From assembly GCA_017591395.1 (NCBI GenBank), contig WEDG01002093.1, positions 124,001 to 188,000 on the forward strand: a DNA stretch of 64,000 nt, written 5' to 3'. Shown here one piece after another: positions 47,455 through 59,732 of the stretch. Source of the stretch: Schistocephalus solidus. Its lineage: Eukaryota; Platyhelminthes; Cestoda; Diphyllobothriidea; Diphyllobothriidae. A program made the translations under genes and the position numbers. The stretch's first letter is position 1. Every line of letters starts with the position of its first letter. The notes beneath the pieces are model-generated. The model was not told the origin of the DNA and made no database searches. It was given only the letters and a program-made list of their open reading frames with translations.

Positions 47455-48009
47455 AGTGAATCGGCCTGGCCGGTCACTTGCGAATACATCGTACAGAGAC
47501 CGGTGAGCAGTGCCTGGAGCACCATCACACAGCAGAGGTCGTCGCCCACTGCCCCTCACTCGTCCTCGCGCATTCACTCATCGCATAGGCCTATTCGGTC
47601 ACATGCGCATCCATAACAGCGGAATTAACCACAATGCCGACAACACCGATACACCATGCACACCCTCCGCTCCTGCCATTCTTAGTGCCCCTGCCACCCC
47701 CACTACCAGCAATGACATCCTCCCAGCCTCTACCGATTTCTCCTGCCCACACTGAACCCGCAACTTCAACTCACGCATCGGCCTGGTCGGTCACCCTGCG
47801 AATCCATCGCATGGAGGCTGGTGAACCAGTGCCTGGGGCTCCGACATACAGTCGACGTGCCCGCCTTCACTGCCCTAACTGCTTTCGCACTATTTACACA
47901 CCGCATGGGCCTATTAGGACACATGCGCTCTCCATGACAACCTCCGGTAAACCACCGTAGGCTAACCTACATCAGCGCACACTACCTACACCAATGCATC
48001 GACAACACT
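47455..48009 (+). pseudogene. LINE C-terminal finger tail (copy C)
   Basis: 5'-truncated copy. Frames give GHLRIH-like blocks around 47,470-47,620 (SHRIGLFGHMRIHNSGI) and again at 47,770-47,935 (IGLVGHP, RLHCPNC, HTPHGPI), with frameshifts between them. It corresponds to 7,831-8,330 and 2,290-2,510. It is not a separate zinc-finger gene. Confidence 0.75.
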
Positions 48010-48815
48010 CTCACAATCACCATTTACCATAGTATATCACGGTTTCTAGAAACCGTGGCTGGGAAGTCTGCCAATCTGACGCTTCCACCAGACCACGCCG
48101 TCGGCTCAGTGTATGTGCTGTGTGTGTCGAGTGGCTGACCAGTGAACTGGGGAGTCAGACGGCGATGGCTGCCCATATCCCCTGAGTTTGTGAATCCTGG
48201 TGTGTGCGTTATGGGGGCCAGGTCGTGCTGTGGCGCGCGAAGACGGGTACGCCGATCCGTCAGCCAATGCGCCCACTCCCACATCAGGCAACTGACTGGC
48301 TCGGACAGTGGTCTGATTGTGGGGGTGGGGGAGAGAGTGAGGTCGAGAGCTCAGCGTATTTTTCCTCACTATAAAACAATCTGACGCGCTTGAAACTATC
48401 ACGGTGCGCTAAAAGCCGTGGCTTGGAAGGTTGCCAACTGACGGGATAACTCGGACCGCGTGGTCAGCCCAATGTGTGTTTTGTGTGGAGTGGCTGACTG
48501 GCGGACTGAGAGTCAGGTTGCAATGGCTCCTTCTTAATGTGGCCTTTTATGGCACTCCACCCGTGGGATCCGAGCCAGGTGTGGTGGCACGCCCAGGGCG
48601 GCTTAGGCCGCGCCAGCCACCTGCGCCCTCTCCCATCTCCGGTCTTCTTGACTCTGTCTTGACACCGGACTCAGGTGGGGAGGAGGAGAGAGTGCGGTAG
48701 CTGCAGCGCAAGGCTACTATCACTTAAAAACTAATTCACGCGCAAGTCACCGTCCCCTGCACCACCTGGTGTGGAGCATACGGTGGACCTCGTCGAAATC
48801 GACGGTCGAACTGCC
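48010..48815 (+). mobile_element. LINE 3' untranslated region (copy C)
   Basis: The cleanest copy of the ~800-bp LINE 3' UTR, with ttctagaaaccgtggctggg near 48,040, a second related block at 48,395-48,430, ggctccttcttaatgtggcc near 48,524, and a terminal tail ending near gacggtcgaact (48,811). Confidence 0.85.
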
Positions 48816-49584
48816 ATTTGCGGCCTAAATATAGATATTGGCTTCTGTCAACTTACAACAAACGTTTGTGCTCTAAATTTAGAAGTTTCTAGTCATAAAG
48901 TTTTGATAAATGTTATTAAAATTCTCAATGCAGTTGGTGAATTCTTCACGTGGGTTATGCTGTCTCGATAACAGGTTTTTAATTTGAGGCATGATCAGCC
49001 TATAAATCGTCAAACGGTTCAGTGACATATTTGGACACCTGAATGTGCCAAGGCTTACTTCGGCCGGAGCACTAGGCCTCCTATCCATTCCGCGTCTGCC
49101 ATAGATCTGAAGCTGCCACCTGTAAAGCCAGCCGAGCAGGAGAGACTAAGACGACCCGAGGACCACGCTAAACACAGGTGTTGTTGACCAACGTCCCAAA
49201 GTTTAAAACCCAAGCTCAAGATGTCTACACCGTCGGCTGACGTCCGTGAAACGATGGGATCCGGTAAACACCTTCGATGCGCGCTACGTGGCCCAATAAC
49301 CCAAATTGCAAAACACCCTCAGTGCAATTATCCTTAGTCAGATTCCATATTTACTTCACAGAAATTCTTAGTATACAAAAAATGTACGGCTCTCACTTGC
49401 ACTGAACACACTACTTACTACATTAAAATAAGTACGGTAATTGTTTAATGATTTAATATAGTATGGTAATTTTGGCGTACGTTTCATGAAGCCTATAAAG
49501 TGTATGTTGGTGCATTTTGCAGGTCATAATAGTGTTAGGAGCAGTGGTAGCAGACGTTTTGACAGCTACTTCCACTACTACTAC
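48816..49584. other. Non-coding, nothing recognised
   Basis: No supported feature. Confidence 0.4.
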
Positions 49585-49860
49585 TATGTTTTGGCAATAC
49601 CACTCTGTGGGATCTACTGATTCACGCGTGGCGGCATGGGCCAGGGGTGTCTCCGGCCGCGCTAACCAACTGCGCCCAAGCCCGCCTCTGATCTTCTTGA
49701 CTCTGTCTTAGTGATAAGAGAGGGAAGAGAGTGTGTGTGCGGTAGGTTCAGCGCATGTGTACTATCACCTAAAAGTAACCCATACGCACGTCACCATCCC
49801 TACACTACCATTATGTGAAGTATACGCTGCGCCTCGTCAAAATCGACTGTCAAAATATCG
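49585..49860 (+). mobile_element. LINE 3'-end fragment
   Basis: Matches the last ~270 bases of the LINE 3' UTR (accactctgtgggatc, ggccgcgctaaccaactgcg, tcttcttgactctgtctta) and ends near tcgactgtcaaaata. Confidence 0.7.
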
Positions 49861-51959
49861 GTAATATACCCACTGTTTGGCACAGTCCTTCACAATATAA
49901 GTTTAGAGTTTGAGGTACTTCCCTTGCTGCTAAGCTGAGCTTGCCCTCACACTCCTTGAAAAATTTGCTCAAATCTGCAAATCAACTTTGTCCCCGACCC
50001 TAACAGAACCCGACATTCACCGTCACCTCAAGATGACTTTTAAAAACATTTATTTGGAAACTGTCGTACCAGCAGTGTTGCCGAGAAATGCTTTACTCTT
50101 GGTTCACATTCTAACGAATAATCGAGTTTGGCGGACAGAGAAATTCAGGCAGAGGAATCACAGACGGGGTGGACAATGCGAGCGAGGAAAATGTGCCGAA
50201 AATCGACATGCGGGCGATAAATGGACAACGAACAGCGCGAGTTGCCTTTTTCACCCTCTACAGGGGCGAGTAAAGAGAAGCCTCGACTCTCCCCGCTCAT
50301 GTAATTGGATTTCAATGAACTCAGCTGACTTGCAGCTTTTTGATAGGAAATGCTTGTCGTCAAAGTTCCACCACCGATATTCCACTTACTTCCATATTAT
50401 TTCGGCATCAACAAAGATATTTTCAAGAAAGATGAAACAGTTTTACAGGAGGCAAGGATGCCATTTGAAGAGGGTGTCATTTTCGGTAGAATTAATTACT
50501 GAACGGCATTTTTGTGGACCGTCCCTACTACTTAGCATTTTTAGCGTCAAATAGGAACGCGCATATACCTACTAAAATAGTCACTTATCATGAGTGGCTT
50601 TACGGGCCATTTAACGTAATCAGTCAGCCATAGCGTAGGCAAAAGGCCAGAAAAACTAGAGTATGAACCCGGGCTAATTTAGCCTTTCAGGAAGGCGCGC
50701 AGCCAGTATAGTAATGGGCTCATGCCCGGTGCCTAATGATTGGACGTCTTCAAGGTCACAAAGGAAGTAGCGTTCAGTCTTATGGCCCAATACCCTAACA
50801 TATCAAGTCACCCGATTTTCTGGAGCAGATGAATGGCTGAATGACGTTAAGACTGCAAGATCCCCATGTCTGAGCAATTAAACCCCTTTGGTCGAGAGCA
50901 AAACTGAAGAATATTAAGACGACCAGCGACGAGCGTAAATGGAACTTTGTGCCGAAGATAAACACTGCGTCCTATAGAAGACGAAACGGTTTGCATAGGG
51001 TGTGTTTGGAAAATCCAAAACCTTTTGTGATTGGAATTCCAGGAGAATTGCTATGCAAGTTTACTTTAAATGAGAAATTTCTATTCAATAAACGGATTGG
51101 CACAGTCCCAAGCCGGCCAATTCTGGCAGAGATGCATCCCTATTGGAGATGGGGTGATGCCTGACAGTGTCATCAGAAGCCGCATCAACTGGACCATCAA
51201 ACAGACTAGTAAGGCTAGTTTTGGCAAATCAAGCCTCTCGTGGTAGGAAAGAGAGGTCAATTTTCTGCTCTGATCAACAAGTGGCGCAGGCCAAGAACAG
51301 GATGATATGGAAACGAAAATCCCCAGCCTTACATTTAGCTTCGTAGCCTATAAGGAAGATAGGCCGAAGAATAGGCGATCTCCCCAATCAGCGATTACTT
51401 CCACTCATTAACAATCGAAGGCATTAATCGGGATTTATAGCCCCAAGTAAATTGGCGTGAATTTTATTAAAAATCTAGAGTACAGGCGTCATCAGCCCTG
51501 GTTTTTTTTGACCCGAACTGTGGTGGAATATCTCCAGGTTTGAGGAAAACGCCAAGGCTTGAGCATAAATATTTCCAAGTTTAAATGCGAAGTTTCGAGT
51601 TCCAGAGGGTCGAGCACTGGAAAAAGTTCTTAACTTGAGCTTTCCAGCTCATGCAGGAGTCCATATTCGGAAACCGCACGAAGAAAAAAGTACGTGAGGC
51701 GCCGTATTTCCTCGACCATTTTACATGGAATGGCTATCTGAAAGCGTTTATCAGTTGATGCCTACGCTGTTGGCCTCGGAGGACCCAAATAGAGACACCA
51801 GCAGAGATATAGCCGCCTATAACATACATGAAGGACATCTCAGAGGTGACTTATTGCACTGTTCCAGGACTAGGTGTTGGAATTGCACAACGGCCAAAAG
51901 CTATCATGCATAGCAAGGGGATGAAAATTAAAGACTGAATATTTCCCAAGGAGCAATTT
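49861..51959. other. Non-coding
   Basis: The 188-codon open frame at about 49,988-50,554 is the longest unassigned frame nearby. It shows no signal peptide, domain or compositional bias, and no splice-site pair explains it, so it is not called. Confidence 0.35.
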
Positions 51960-52345
51960 GGGAAGTGCATCTCACCCCATGCCTAACCTGTCCTTATAAC
52001 TAAACAGGTCAGACTTAACGCGCATACATGAACATAAGCTGGCTGTGTGACATGGGGACGAATTATTGCAAGTGGGTGCCCGCACCTACGAAACGAGCCC
52101 TGATTTCAACTTCGCACGCGTCAAGATGATCGCCCACGCCGGAAATGAAACAAGCCGAAAATTCATTGAAGCCTGGTCCTGTCGGGTATTGATCTGGCAC
52201 CGACATACAGAGCCCTGCGCCGTCACCTTCAGACTTCCGTCATTGATCATTGATTGGCGTGTACCCCATATAACAGTAGCGTTGTCTGTTGCTGCTGCTA
52301 CCTTTGAAGATAGACTCCTGTACGAATTCTAAAGATCTGGATAAA
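51960..52345 (+). pseudogene. Penelope-like element, GIY-YIG and C-terminal fragment
   Basis: The segment 51,995-52,060 preserves scattered codons of the GIY-YIG region (TGQT, then MHEHKLA-like text across frames). The frame at 52,066-52,332 reads VGARTYETSPDFNFARVKMIAHAGN and SRKFIEAW, matching the conserved stretch after the nuclease in PLEs. It is a different lineage from PLE1 to PLE3. The upstream reverse transcriptase is absent. Confidence 0.6.
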
Positions 52346-55339
52346 ATGACAATTGTTCCGATACTTGACCAGCCTTTCTCACACTTTTCCCACTACTGAA
52401 TTCATTTCAGTGGAAATATCTGTCCGAAGCAGCAGATAACATATTCGGCCTGCAAACATTTGGGGCTCTTAAGGGCGATATGCTACTACCCCAATTTAGT
52501 TAGAAAGTGTTTGTTTAGTTCGGAATATATGAAGCTGGGTTATGACTACTGCGAAATTTATCTCTGCACACTTGCATTAAATGAAAGGTTATTCCTGTTT
52601 TCAAAGCCGAATATATATGCAATAAGCATCAGTACTATGATTAGTTGGTCTAAGGATATTCAGTAATATTAATTCTAATTCTCTCCTGTCAAACCCACTT
52701 CGAAATTATGACACTCGACTTCATTTATATCCTATAAAATAGATGCTTTTCCTAGGAATTACGCTATACTTAGTGCACATTGCTCGAATACCAAAGTGGG
52801 ACGTAAAATGACTCGCAGGATTATTACTTGCCAAAAAATGCGGAAGCAGTCTTAAGGATGCAATGGAAGCGTTGTCAAGAAAGCCAACATGGCGGCATGG
52901 CCAGTAACTCTGTCAGCAGCAGAAATGAATGTAAGCTCTTCTGGATTAGAGATACATTCTACAGTATTAGAATTAGGCTTTACGGATGATAGAAGCTACC
53001 GCTAATGCCAACTTTAGGTCAGTCTCAGATTAACCCAGCCAACCTACACCTTGATTGCAGGCCATGGTTAACTTACTAGCAGTGCAATTCCAGTTCTTAC
53101 TCCTTGCTCGCACTGCCATCTTTTTTTATATCTTCGTGGAGATGGAGTGGAACATAAGTAAGCATCTCACCCATTCTCTCTTAAAGCACTGGGTGAGGCC
53201 AACTGTAAGCAGAGAATGGGAGGCATGCATTTATTCTGCATCTGCAAATGCGAACATGTTGACTGGTGCGGAATTAGCGCCCAGCCCCAGCATAGCCATC
53301 CTCAACACTAGGCCCTACACAAAGTGAACTCACAAACGCCCACAGAGGCGCGTCATATTGATAGCAACTGGCCACGTGCGCGCTATCATAAAGATGACAA
53401 ATAGTTCAAGAAATATTCTCAAGGGTAGTCTGCCTTATCGCAATCACTCTCTTCTGAAAACCTCCTTTGAAAAAAGTGAAACGACGTCTCTCAGGCATTT
53501 TGGAACACCGTACGGTCAGGTTAAGTATTGAAGTAAGGTGGTTTTACCGGGTCTCCTGATGAACAACCCTTCCTCTTTTGAATTGCATTGTAACTACTAG
53601 TTCGATCGAAATATAATAAAACTGGCAGCTGATTCATGAGACTTTCGACTGACGCCAACAAACGTTTGATAATTGGTCCCCTAATCATTTCAAAGGGCCC
53701 CTGTTCAGGGAATATTGACAGAAGGACCAATGGTTTGATCGCCAGTCTTGCACGAACCGAGGAAGTAATAGTCAGGCTTAAGGGTGCTTTGACTAACAAA
53801 GACCCAAAGTGCCCGTCTTCATACCAGCCGGCAAAACTTTCGCTTCGAAAAGGATTTTGCATGCCAACGAAGTACATGTCATCAAGACCAGCGAGTAGAG
53901 CTGGCTGCTGAATAGTCATCATCCAAAGTGCACGAGTTATGGTAACAAGCGCAGCGTAAGAAGAAGAGAGGGAGATCGAGGCAGATAGTCAGAGGTTTTC
54001 AGCAGAAAAATGCATGAACAAGAACAGTGCGGTGCTAACATTCAGATGCCGGTTTTAGTGATCCACCCAGATTTGGCTATAAAAAGGACTCATGTTTTAC
54101 GTTCTAACAACCAGACTGCCTCCTAGGAATCCAGCTACAACGTCATCGAGAATTCTCACACAACATCTTGATTAGTTCCATTTTGTTCTCGTGGAAATGT
54201 TACAACCTCTCATAACTTGGTGCCGTTACAGGGTCGAATTACCCTTTCATAACAAAAGACCTCCAAGTGAGAATGAGCACTACTGAGTTGCACGCTGTGA
54301 GCCCTCGATTAAATTTTAGGAGGTGATTCTAACTCAAAATGTGCCGTTGATGATTCTGTATATCTAATTCACCAAGCAGAGTATTTAAAACTTTGGCCTT
54401 TGAGGAGCATCCCTTCAACCATCTGCAACATTTGCTGATGATGGGTTCGAGAGAGAATCCGAAACGTGAGGCCAGTAAATACCATGTTCCGGGTGATCGG
54501 CTCATCGTGTTCACCTGAAGAATCGTGCACTAATTATAGGCATCCATATTTTTCTTTAATCTCCACGGCTTAGATCGAACAACATCTGGCAATAACCGAT
54601 CTCAAGAATTGCTAATCTAGCTTCTGAAATTCCTTATCGATTAGGAAGGATGACTTAAGTGGGGTGTAACAGAATCTCAATCTAGCTAAGATACACCAAC
54701 ATACGAAGAAGCTTTCTTGTAGCTTTTCACAGAACATCACGTCCTAAATAAGGCATTGTGGACATTTTTTAATAACTCGCATTTTATTTGTAAAGGCATC
54801 GCTAGTAAATAGAAAAAATGCGAATTAATTAAGAAGATGAAGGCGGCCGTCAAGAATTTTATTCGAAGCCGGCATCCTATCACGTCCGACGTATCTTCGA
54901 ATTATGCTACCTGATAATTTATATTAAAACCCCCCTGCCCGAAAGAAAATGCATTTCTCAATTTCGAAACCTTAACTGAAAACGAATAACGAATATGAGA
55001 TTTAGAGACGTCATAGTTTCGATTACCAGGAACACTCATTCCAACATGTTTCCACTAAGTGAATATTATGAAGCAAATTTTGGGCATCTTTTGGTATATG
55101 TGCTGGAACGCATACAGACAGTCAATGACCTGTCCCATGTTATGTTAAATAATTGCGAAATCTGATTTAAATATTTGTGATCTTGGGGCATAATCCTCTA
55201 ATATTCCAGACACCAAGGACGGCGGCTTCGGAATGGACGTCTTTTCAACCTCCTGAATAAACCTGACTAAAAATGACTATTAACATAGGGCGCATTTTAT
55301 ACAGATCCTTGATGTCACTAAACATTTGGTCAGCACCTC
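52346..55339. other. Non-coding
   Basis: A 133-codon minus-strand frame at 53,521-53,922 and several shorter ones carry no recognised motif. One splice-bounded candidate is listed separately at 53,061. Confidence 0.35.
53061..53157 (+). CDS. Possible small exon encoding a membrane segment
   Basis: 97 bases between an acceptor (ccttgattgcag) and a donor-like ATAA|GTAAGC. The frame gives a hydrophobic stretch (LLAVQFQFLLLARTAIFFYIF) followed by VEMEWN. No family is recognised. Chance cannot be excluded. Confidence 0.15.
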
Positions 55340-57440
55340 ATCAGACAACAATTTACATCCTTACTGTTGACACACAAACCACGTGTGGCTATTCCGAGAG
55401 CGGAGCAGGATGCCCTTAGGACATTGAATGCTGACAGGAGCATCATGATACTGCCAGCCGACAAGGGACGTTCCACAGTAGTACCCGAAAAGTCGGAATA
55501 CCTCCGGAAGGCCAACGCTCTACTCGATGACCTTCATGCTTACCTCAGGTGCGATGGAGATCCCATGAAGAAGCTGGTGGTAAAAATCAATAAGACGCTC
55601 GCTAGTTTGCAGAGTAATGATGCCATCTCAAAAGCTTAACCACTGACAATAAAACCTACGGATTCAGCCATGGCGAGATTCTATGGGCTGCCCAAAGCAC
55701 ACAAGCATGATAATCCACTTCGACCATCGTATCTCTGCGCGGAACACCCACATTCAATCTGGCCGAGTGGCTGTTCAGACGTCTGAACTGTCTTACATCA
55801 GGCTCCGATAAAATTTTCCGTGCAGCCATCCACTTCTTGGAAAGTCTCTGTGGTTTATACCTTAATGCAGAGGGAATTCATGGTATCATTTGATGTTACC
55901 TCACTTTTCACCTCAATTCCTCAGAGCCTTGCAAGTGAAACTGTCGGTGACCTGCTTGAGAGCCGATATGACGAGGGGATCAATAAACCTTAACGTGTGC
56001 ACCTCATCCAGCTTCTCACTTTCTGCCCCAAAATCTACTTTACCTTTGAGGGAATGGTGTACGAACAGATAAAATGGATTCCGATGGGTTCGCGACTGTC
56101 TGGTTTCATTGCTGTGGCGGTTCTTCAAAAGTTAGTGACACATGTGTTCACGAACCATAGACCAATATATTTGGTGTGGTATGTGGACGATACTTCCATC
56201 GTTCTCAAGTGCGAAATGGTCTCTGTATTTCACGCGCTCCTGAACTTCGTCTATCAAGACATTCATTTCCCAATGGAGGCTGAGGTCAGCAGTCAAATGG
56301 TGTTCCTAGACTTCCTGATCCACTGTAAGACCAACGGCAGCCTAAGGACGACGGTTTATAGACAGGCAATTACACACGTCAAGGCCTCAGTTACCAAAGT
56401 AACCACCCATTGTGCCAAAAACGCAGCTGCGTACGGACGCTTTACAAAAGGGCGGAAAGTCATCGTAGCAAGGCAGGTGACAAAGCAACCGAACTCCATT
56501 ATCTTCAACGAACGTTCACCTCCAACGGTTATCCTCGTAGATTCATAGAACGCAGCAGACAACCGAGGCAAGTTATAAGACTAGCGGTAGAACAACCGAA
56601 AGTGTGGCGGCCAATGCCATATATCAAGAACGTATCTGAAGCTGTTCCTCGTCTCTTACGAACACTGGGAGTCGGCATCGCCCACAGACCTGAGGCGACA
56701 ATAAGACATCTGCTCATGAGACCAAAGACCCCCCCTGTCACGCGGCGAAACGGTGAACGTCGTCTATCGTGTTCAGTGCGGTAACTGTGAGGCGAAATAT
56801 ATCGGAGAGACCGGAAAGCGAAAGCAGTCCCGCATGAGTGAGCACGCCAGGGGCGTAAGAAGGATAGATCAGCTCTCGTTGATGGCGGAACACTGTGCGG
56901 CCTCTGGACACCCCTTTACTTTCCAAGACGCCGAAATCCCAGGCCGAGGTATCGACCAAACAGCCAGAGAAACGCTCGAAGTCTGGCACACCATACCAAA
57001 TTTTATTAACTGCTGTACAAATATCCCGGAGGCCCATCAGGCCTTACGATTGCCACTCAATCAATGTAATCGCAGGCTAGAAGTCAGGCTGGTCGCGGTC
57101 GCAAGCAAACACATACCGAGCCAGAACACAGGGCTGAGCGAACCTATGCCACACACCAACGCATTTGTTGGGATAAATGCAGAGAACGCAAACCAGTAAG
57201 AACTCCGGTCAGGCGAGAACACGGACGCAGGTGAACATAGTTTGCGCATGAACACCGATGATGGGCGTCTCCAACCCGATAAGAACGGAGACAACGACTC
57301 AGCAAATACCGATGAGACGCGCACGGACAGATGCAAACGAAAGACGAGAAACGGATATGCGGGTCCTGGACAACAAACGCGAGCAATGCAGACGAGATCA
57401 ATAACAATTGCCATCCCAGACGAGGTGAGATAGGAAAAGC
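55340..57440 (+). pseudogene. Penelope-like element, near full coding length (PLE4)
   Basis: The most complete PLE here. Order of motifs: IMILPADKGRSTVV (55,440), FYGLPKAHKHDNPLRP (55,680), SFDVTSLFTSIP (motif A, 55,890), IPMGSRLSGF (motif B, 56,080), YVDDTSIV (motif C with both catalytic Asp residues, 56,182) and MVFLDFLIHCKTNGSLRTTVYR (56,300). A connector with RPMPYIKNVSEAVPRLLR (56,610) follows, then the GIY-YIG nuclease VVYRVQC and KYIGETGKRKQSRMSEHARG (56,757-56,850). The C-terminus runs through ETLEVWHTIPNFINCC to 57,199, with a charged tail to about 57,430. Stops near 55,637 and 55,994 and at least three frameshifts make it inactive. The catalytic motifs are better kept than in PLE1 to PLE3, suggesting later inactivation or a different lineage. 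Confidence 0.9.
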
Positions 57441-57593
57441 ACTGACCAGCAAGACAGCTATAAACTCAACCCCCACCCCCTGCAGTGTATCATGCATGAA
57501 TAGCTGTAGAGCCAGCATGTTCAGAACCCATAAATACTGTGAGGCGGCGTACTGAACTCACCTCAGACGATAGAATCTTGTTGATATCAAAAC

Positions 57594-57971
57594 GAGGGCT
57601 CTAGTCTGAGCTCCAGGGCACAACGGAACAGACATGTTCCTTAAGCAGATCGGTGAGAAACATACTATCATCATATACCCGATCGCAACCGACAAAAACA
57701 ACGAGCCCGTGGCTCAATGGTAGAGCGTTCGACTCAATTACCAAAGGTCGCAGGTTCGAATCCCAGGTGTGCCACACTTGGGATTGGGTATGACTGGCTG
57801 ATGACGGCTAACAAGCCAGAAATGGCCATTCCGGTCTCCCTTGTCTTTGTCGGTTCCACTTTAACATCATATGCTACATTCGCTATGCGACCGCCTGCGA
57901 GGGCTCTAGTCTGAGCTCCAGGGCACAACGGAACAGACATGTTCCTTAAGCAGATCGGTAAGAAACATACT

Positions 57972-58040
<69 letters not shown>
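57594..58040 (+). repeat. Composite SINE unit ending in a long TA microsatellite
   Basis: Linker (57,594-57,690), plus-strand tRNA-like SINE (57,694-57,858; A box gtggctcaatggtagagc, B box aggttcgaatccc), second linker (57,863-57,972), then about 65 bases of TA (57,975-58,039). The two linkers are nearly identical (agggctctagtctgagctcc). Confidence 0.9.
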
Positions 58041-58041
<1 letters not shown>

Positions 58042-59279
58042 ATCTCTAGTACGATAAACCCAATTTCCACTTTTCCTTTTGTCTGACGAGGGGCCAGTGT
58101 AACCCGCTCGAAGATTCACGAGGAAAACTCAAATTTTCCGAAAAACTTCTTTCTTCATTATCATTTTCGAATGCATACTACCTCACTTTTTCAATATATA
58201 TGAACCATGAACACAAATATTTTTCTTGTACTCAGTTGATAGCGAATCATATCATTTTAATTATTTTTACTCAAAGTAAGGGCATTCATATATTTTAAAA
58301 TATATTTTCCAATTCAAAAATAATTTTGAGCTTAATGTGTCACTGTATCTGTGTTACGGTTTTCAGTCTACAAGCTAGATGCCTTCCATGCAAAAAAATA
58401 TTATGCATTTTTGTGTGTCTTTAAGAAGAGTTCATAGATTGCTCACATAATCGATGCGGATTATATTTTACAATCAATGAGAGACAATACTCAACAAACA
58501 GACACGATTCAATTTGAAAGTCCATTGTTCCATGTTTAAAAGTTCATAAATAATTTTTTTAGGACCGATGGGCAGATTTTTTCGAGCGAAATATGTTTTG
58601 AAGACTTGAGTTTGTATAATATGAGATAAAGAACGAGTGAATTTGCAAATCTTTTCCATAAAATATATTTGAATTTGTAAGCGCATCGAAAATCCATAGC
58701 AAAAAATGCATTCAAACGCCAGCACCACGGCCTGCCTGAAATAATATTTTCTTATACTGCACGGTGCTGGGTGCTAAAACCTGACTGGAGTAATACTTTC
58801 TAATCGAAAATTCCCGTCTGAATTTTGGCTAACATTTCATGAGATCAGTCCCGGAGTGAATTGTCTCGTCACTGAACCACCGGCCTCGAGGGTTCTGAAC
58901 GGAAACAGAAAAGTAGGACACTATCGCTCCTGTATTTAAAATGCACGTCCAACACCTAATCCATGGTGGTACAGTTCATAAAATCAGCCTCCCATCTAAT
59001 TTGACTTCCTGTCCTTACCTCTACTGGTTTCCACTAATGATTTTACTTGGAATGTTTTGTTCTCATACATTAACTATGAATACCACTGTCGTAGACGTTT
59101 CCAGCTCAGAACATAGCCCCAAGCTCGAATCTTACGCCTGGATTGCACACTTGGGTGACTCGCTTATTTTCCGCGCATGAATGCTCCAATGCATCTAGTG
59201 GACGCATTTTCAGGCACTCCAATGGCTAGTGACTGGACATGGGTTTGCGAGATCCCTTCAAAATTTCGTTCATTATAAA
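58041..59279. other. Non-coding, nothing recognised
   Basis: AT-rich. Open frames of up to 84 codons have no motif. Confidence 0.4.
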
Positions 59280-59414
59280 CTTTAAATTCATCAGAGTATG
59301 TCTAGGTATACACATGCAACACTGCAAGGCCCTTCACGCACCGTTGTTGTCCCAATCAAAAGCCAAGACCCCGGGAAGTCATTGTAAGAGGAAAGGACAT
59401 AATGTTTGTTGGCA

Positions 59415-59420
59415 TTTATT
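59415..59420 (-). promoter_or_regulatory. Polyadenylation signal of glycine-rich gene copy 2
   Basis: AATAAA on the minus strand, about 80 bases after the stop codon. The matching site in copy 1 reads AATATA. Confidence 0.5.
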
Positions 59421-59500
59421 CAAATTATGATAGCGTATACGGGCTTCCCCAGGGAGCAGAAAACGTGCACATTACGATCCGGTGGGGGTAGCATTGTCCC

Positions 59501-59689
59501 TTACCACTTGCGGCCACCATGACCCCCGCGGCTACCGCTACCGCCGCCGCCGCCCCAAGCGCCACTCAGTGGGTGCTCATAGCCCTCCTCATAGCTCTGA
59601 CCACTATCCGCTGCGTGCACCCTGGTTCCATCCATCGAGGTACCCAAAACTATGGCGGTGAGCAGCAGGAGGTAGAGTTGCAGTTTCAT
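59501..59689 (-). CDS. Small secreted glycine-rich peptide, copy 2
   Basis: 62 residues, identical to copy 1 except in the glycine-rich tail, where two extra codons give GSGSRGG in place of RRGG. The signal peptide (MKLQLYLLLLTAIVLGTS), the acidic SYEEGYEH segment and the basic GGHGGRKW end are unchanged. The TATA-like box (59,724-59,732) and start context are the same. This copy also has a canonical AATAAA downstream, so it is the better candidate for an expressed gene. It sits just outside the part of the inverted repeat visible in this window, so a divergent third copy may lie beyond 64,000. Confidence 0.65.
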   Translation of the reverse strand: MKLQLYLLLLTAIVLGTSMDGTRVHAADSGQSYEEGYEHPLSGAWGGGGGSGSRGGHGGRKW

Positions 59690-59723
59690 CTCGATGCGAT
59701 AGACCAACTCTGTCAACACCGTC

Positions 59724-59732
59724 TACTTATAG
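59724..59732 (-). promoter_or_regulatory. TATA-like box of glycine-rich gene copy 2
   Basis: ctataagta on the minus strand, same position relative to the ATG as in copy 1. Confidence 0.45.

Noticed and set aside
49988..50554. A 188-codon gene
   Set aside because: No domain, signal peptide, repeat or splice-site support. Its length alone is not strong evidence in a 64-kb window.
45383..50760. A repeat pair (45,383-45,450 and 50,700-50,760)
   Set aside because: The similarity is short and weak, and it could not be extended by eye with confidence.
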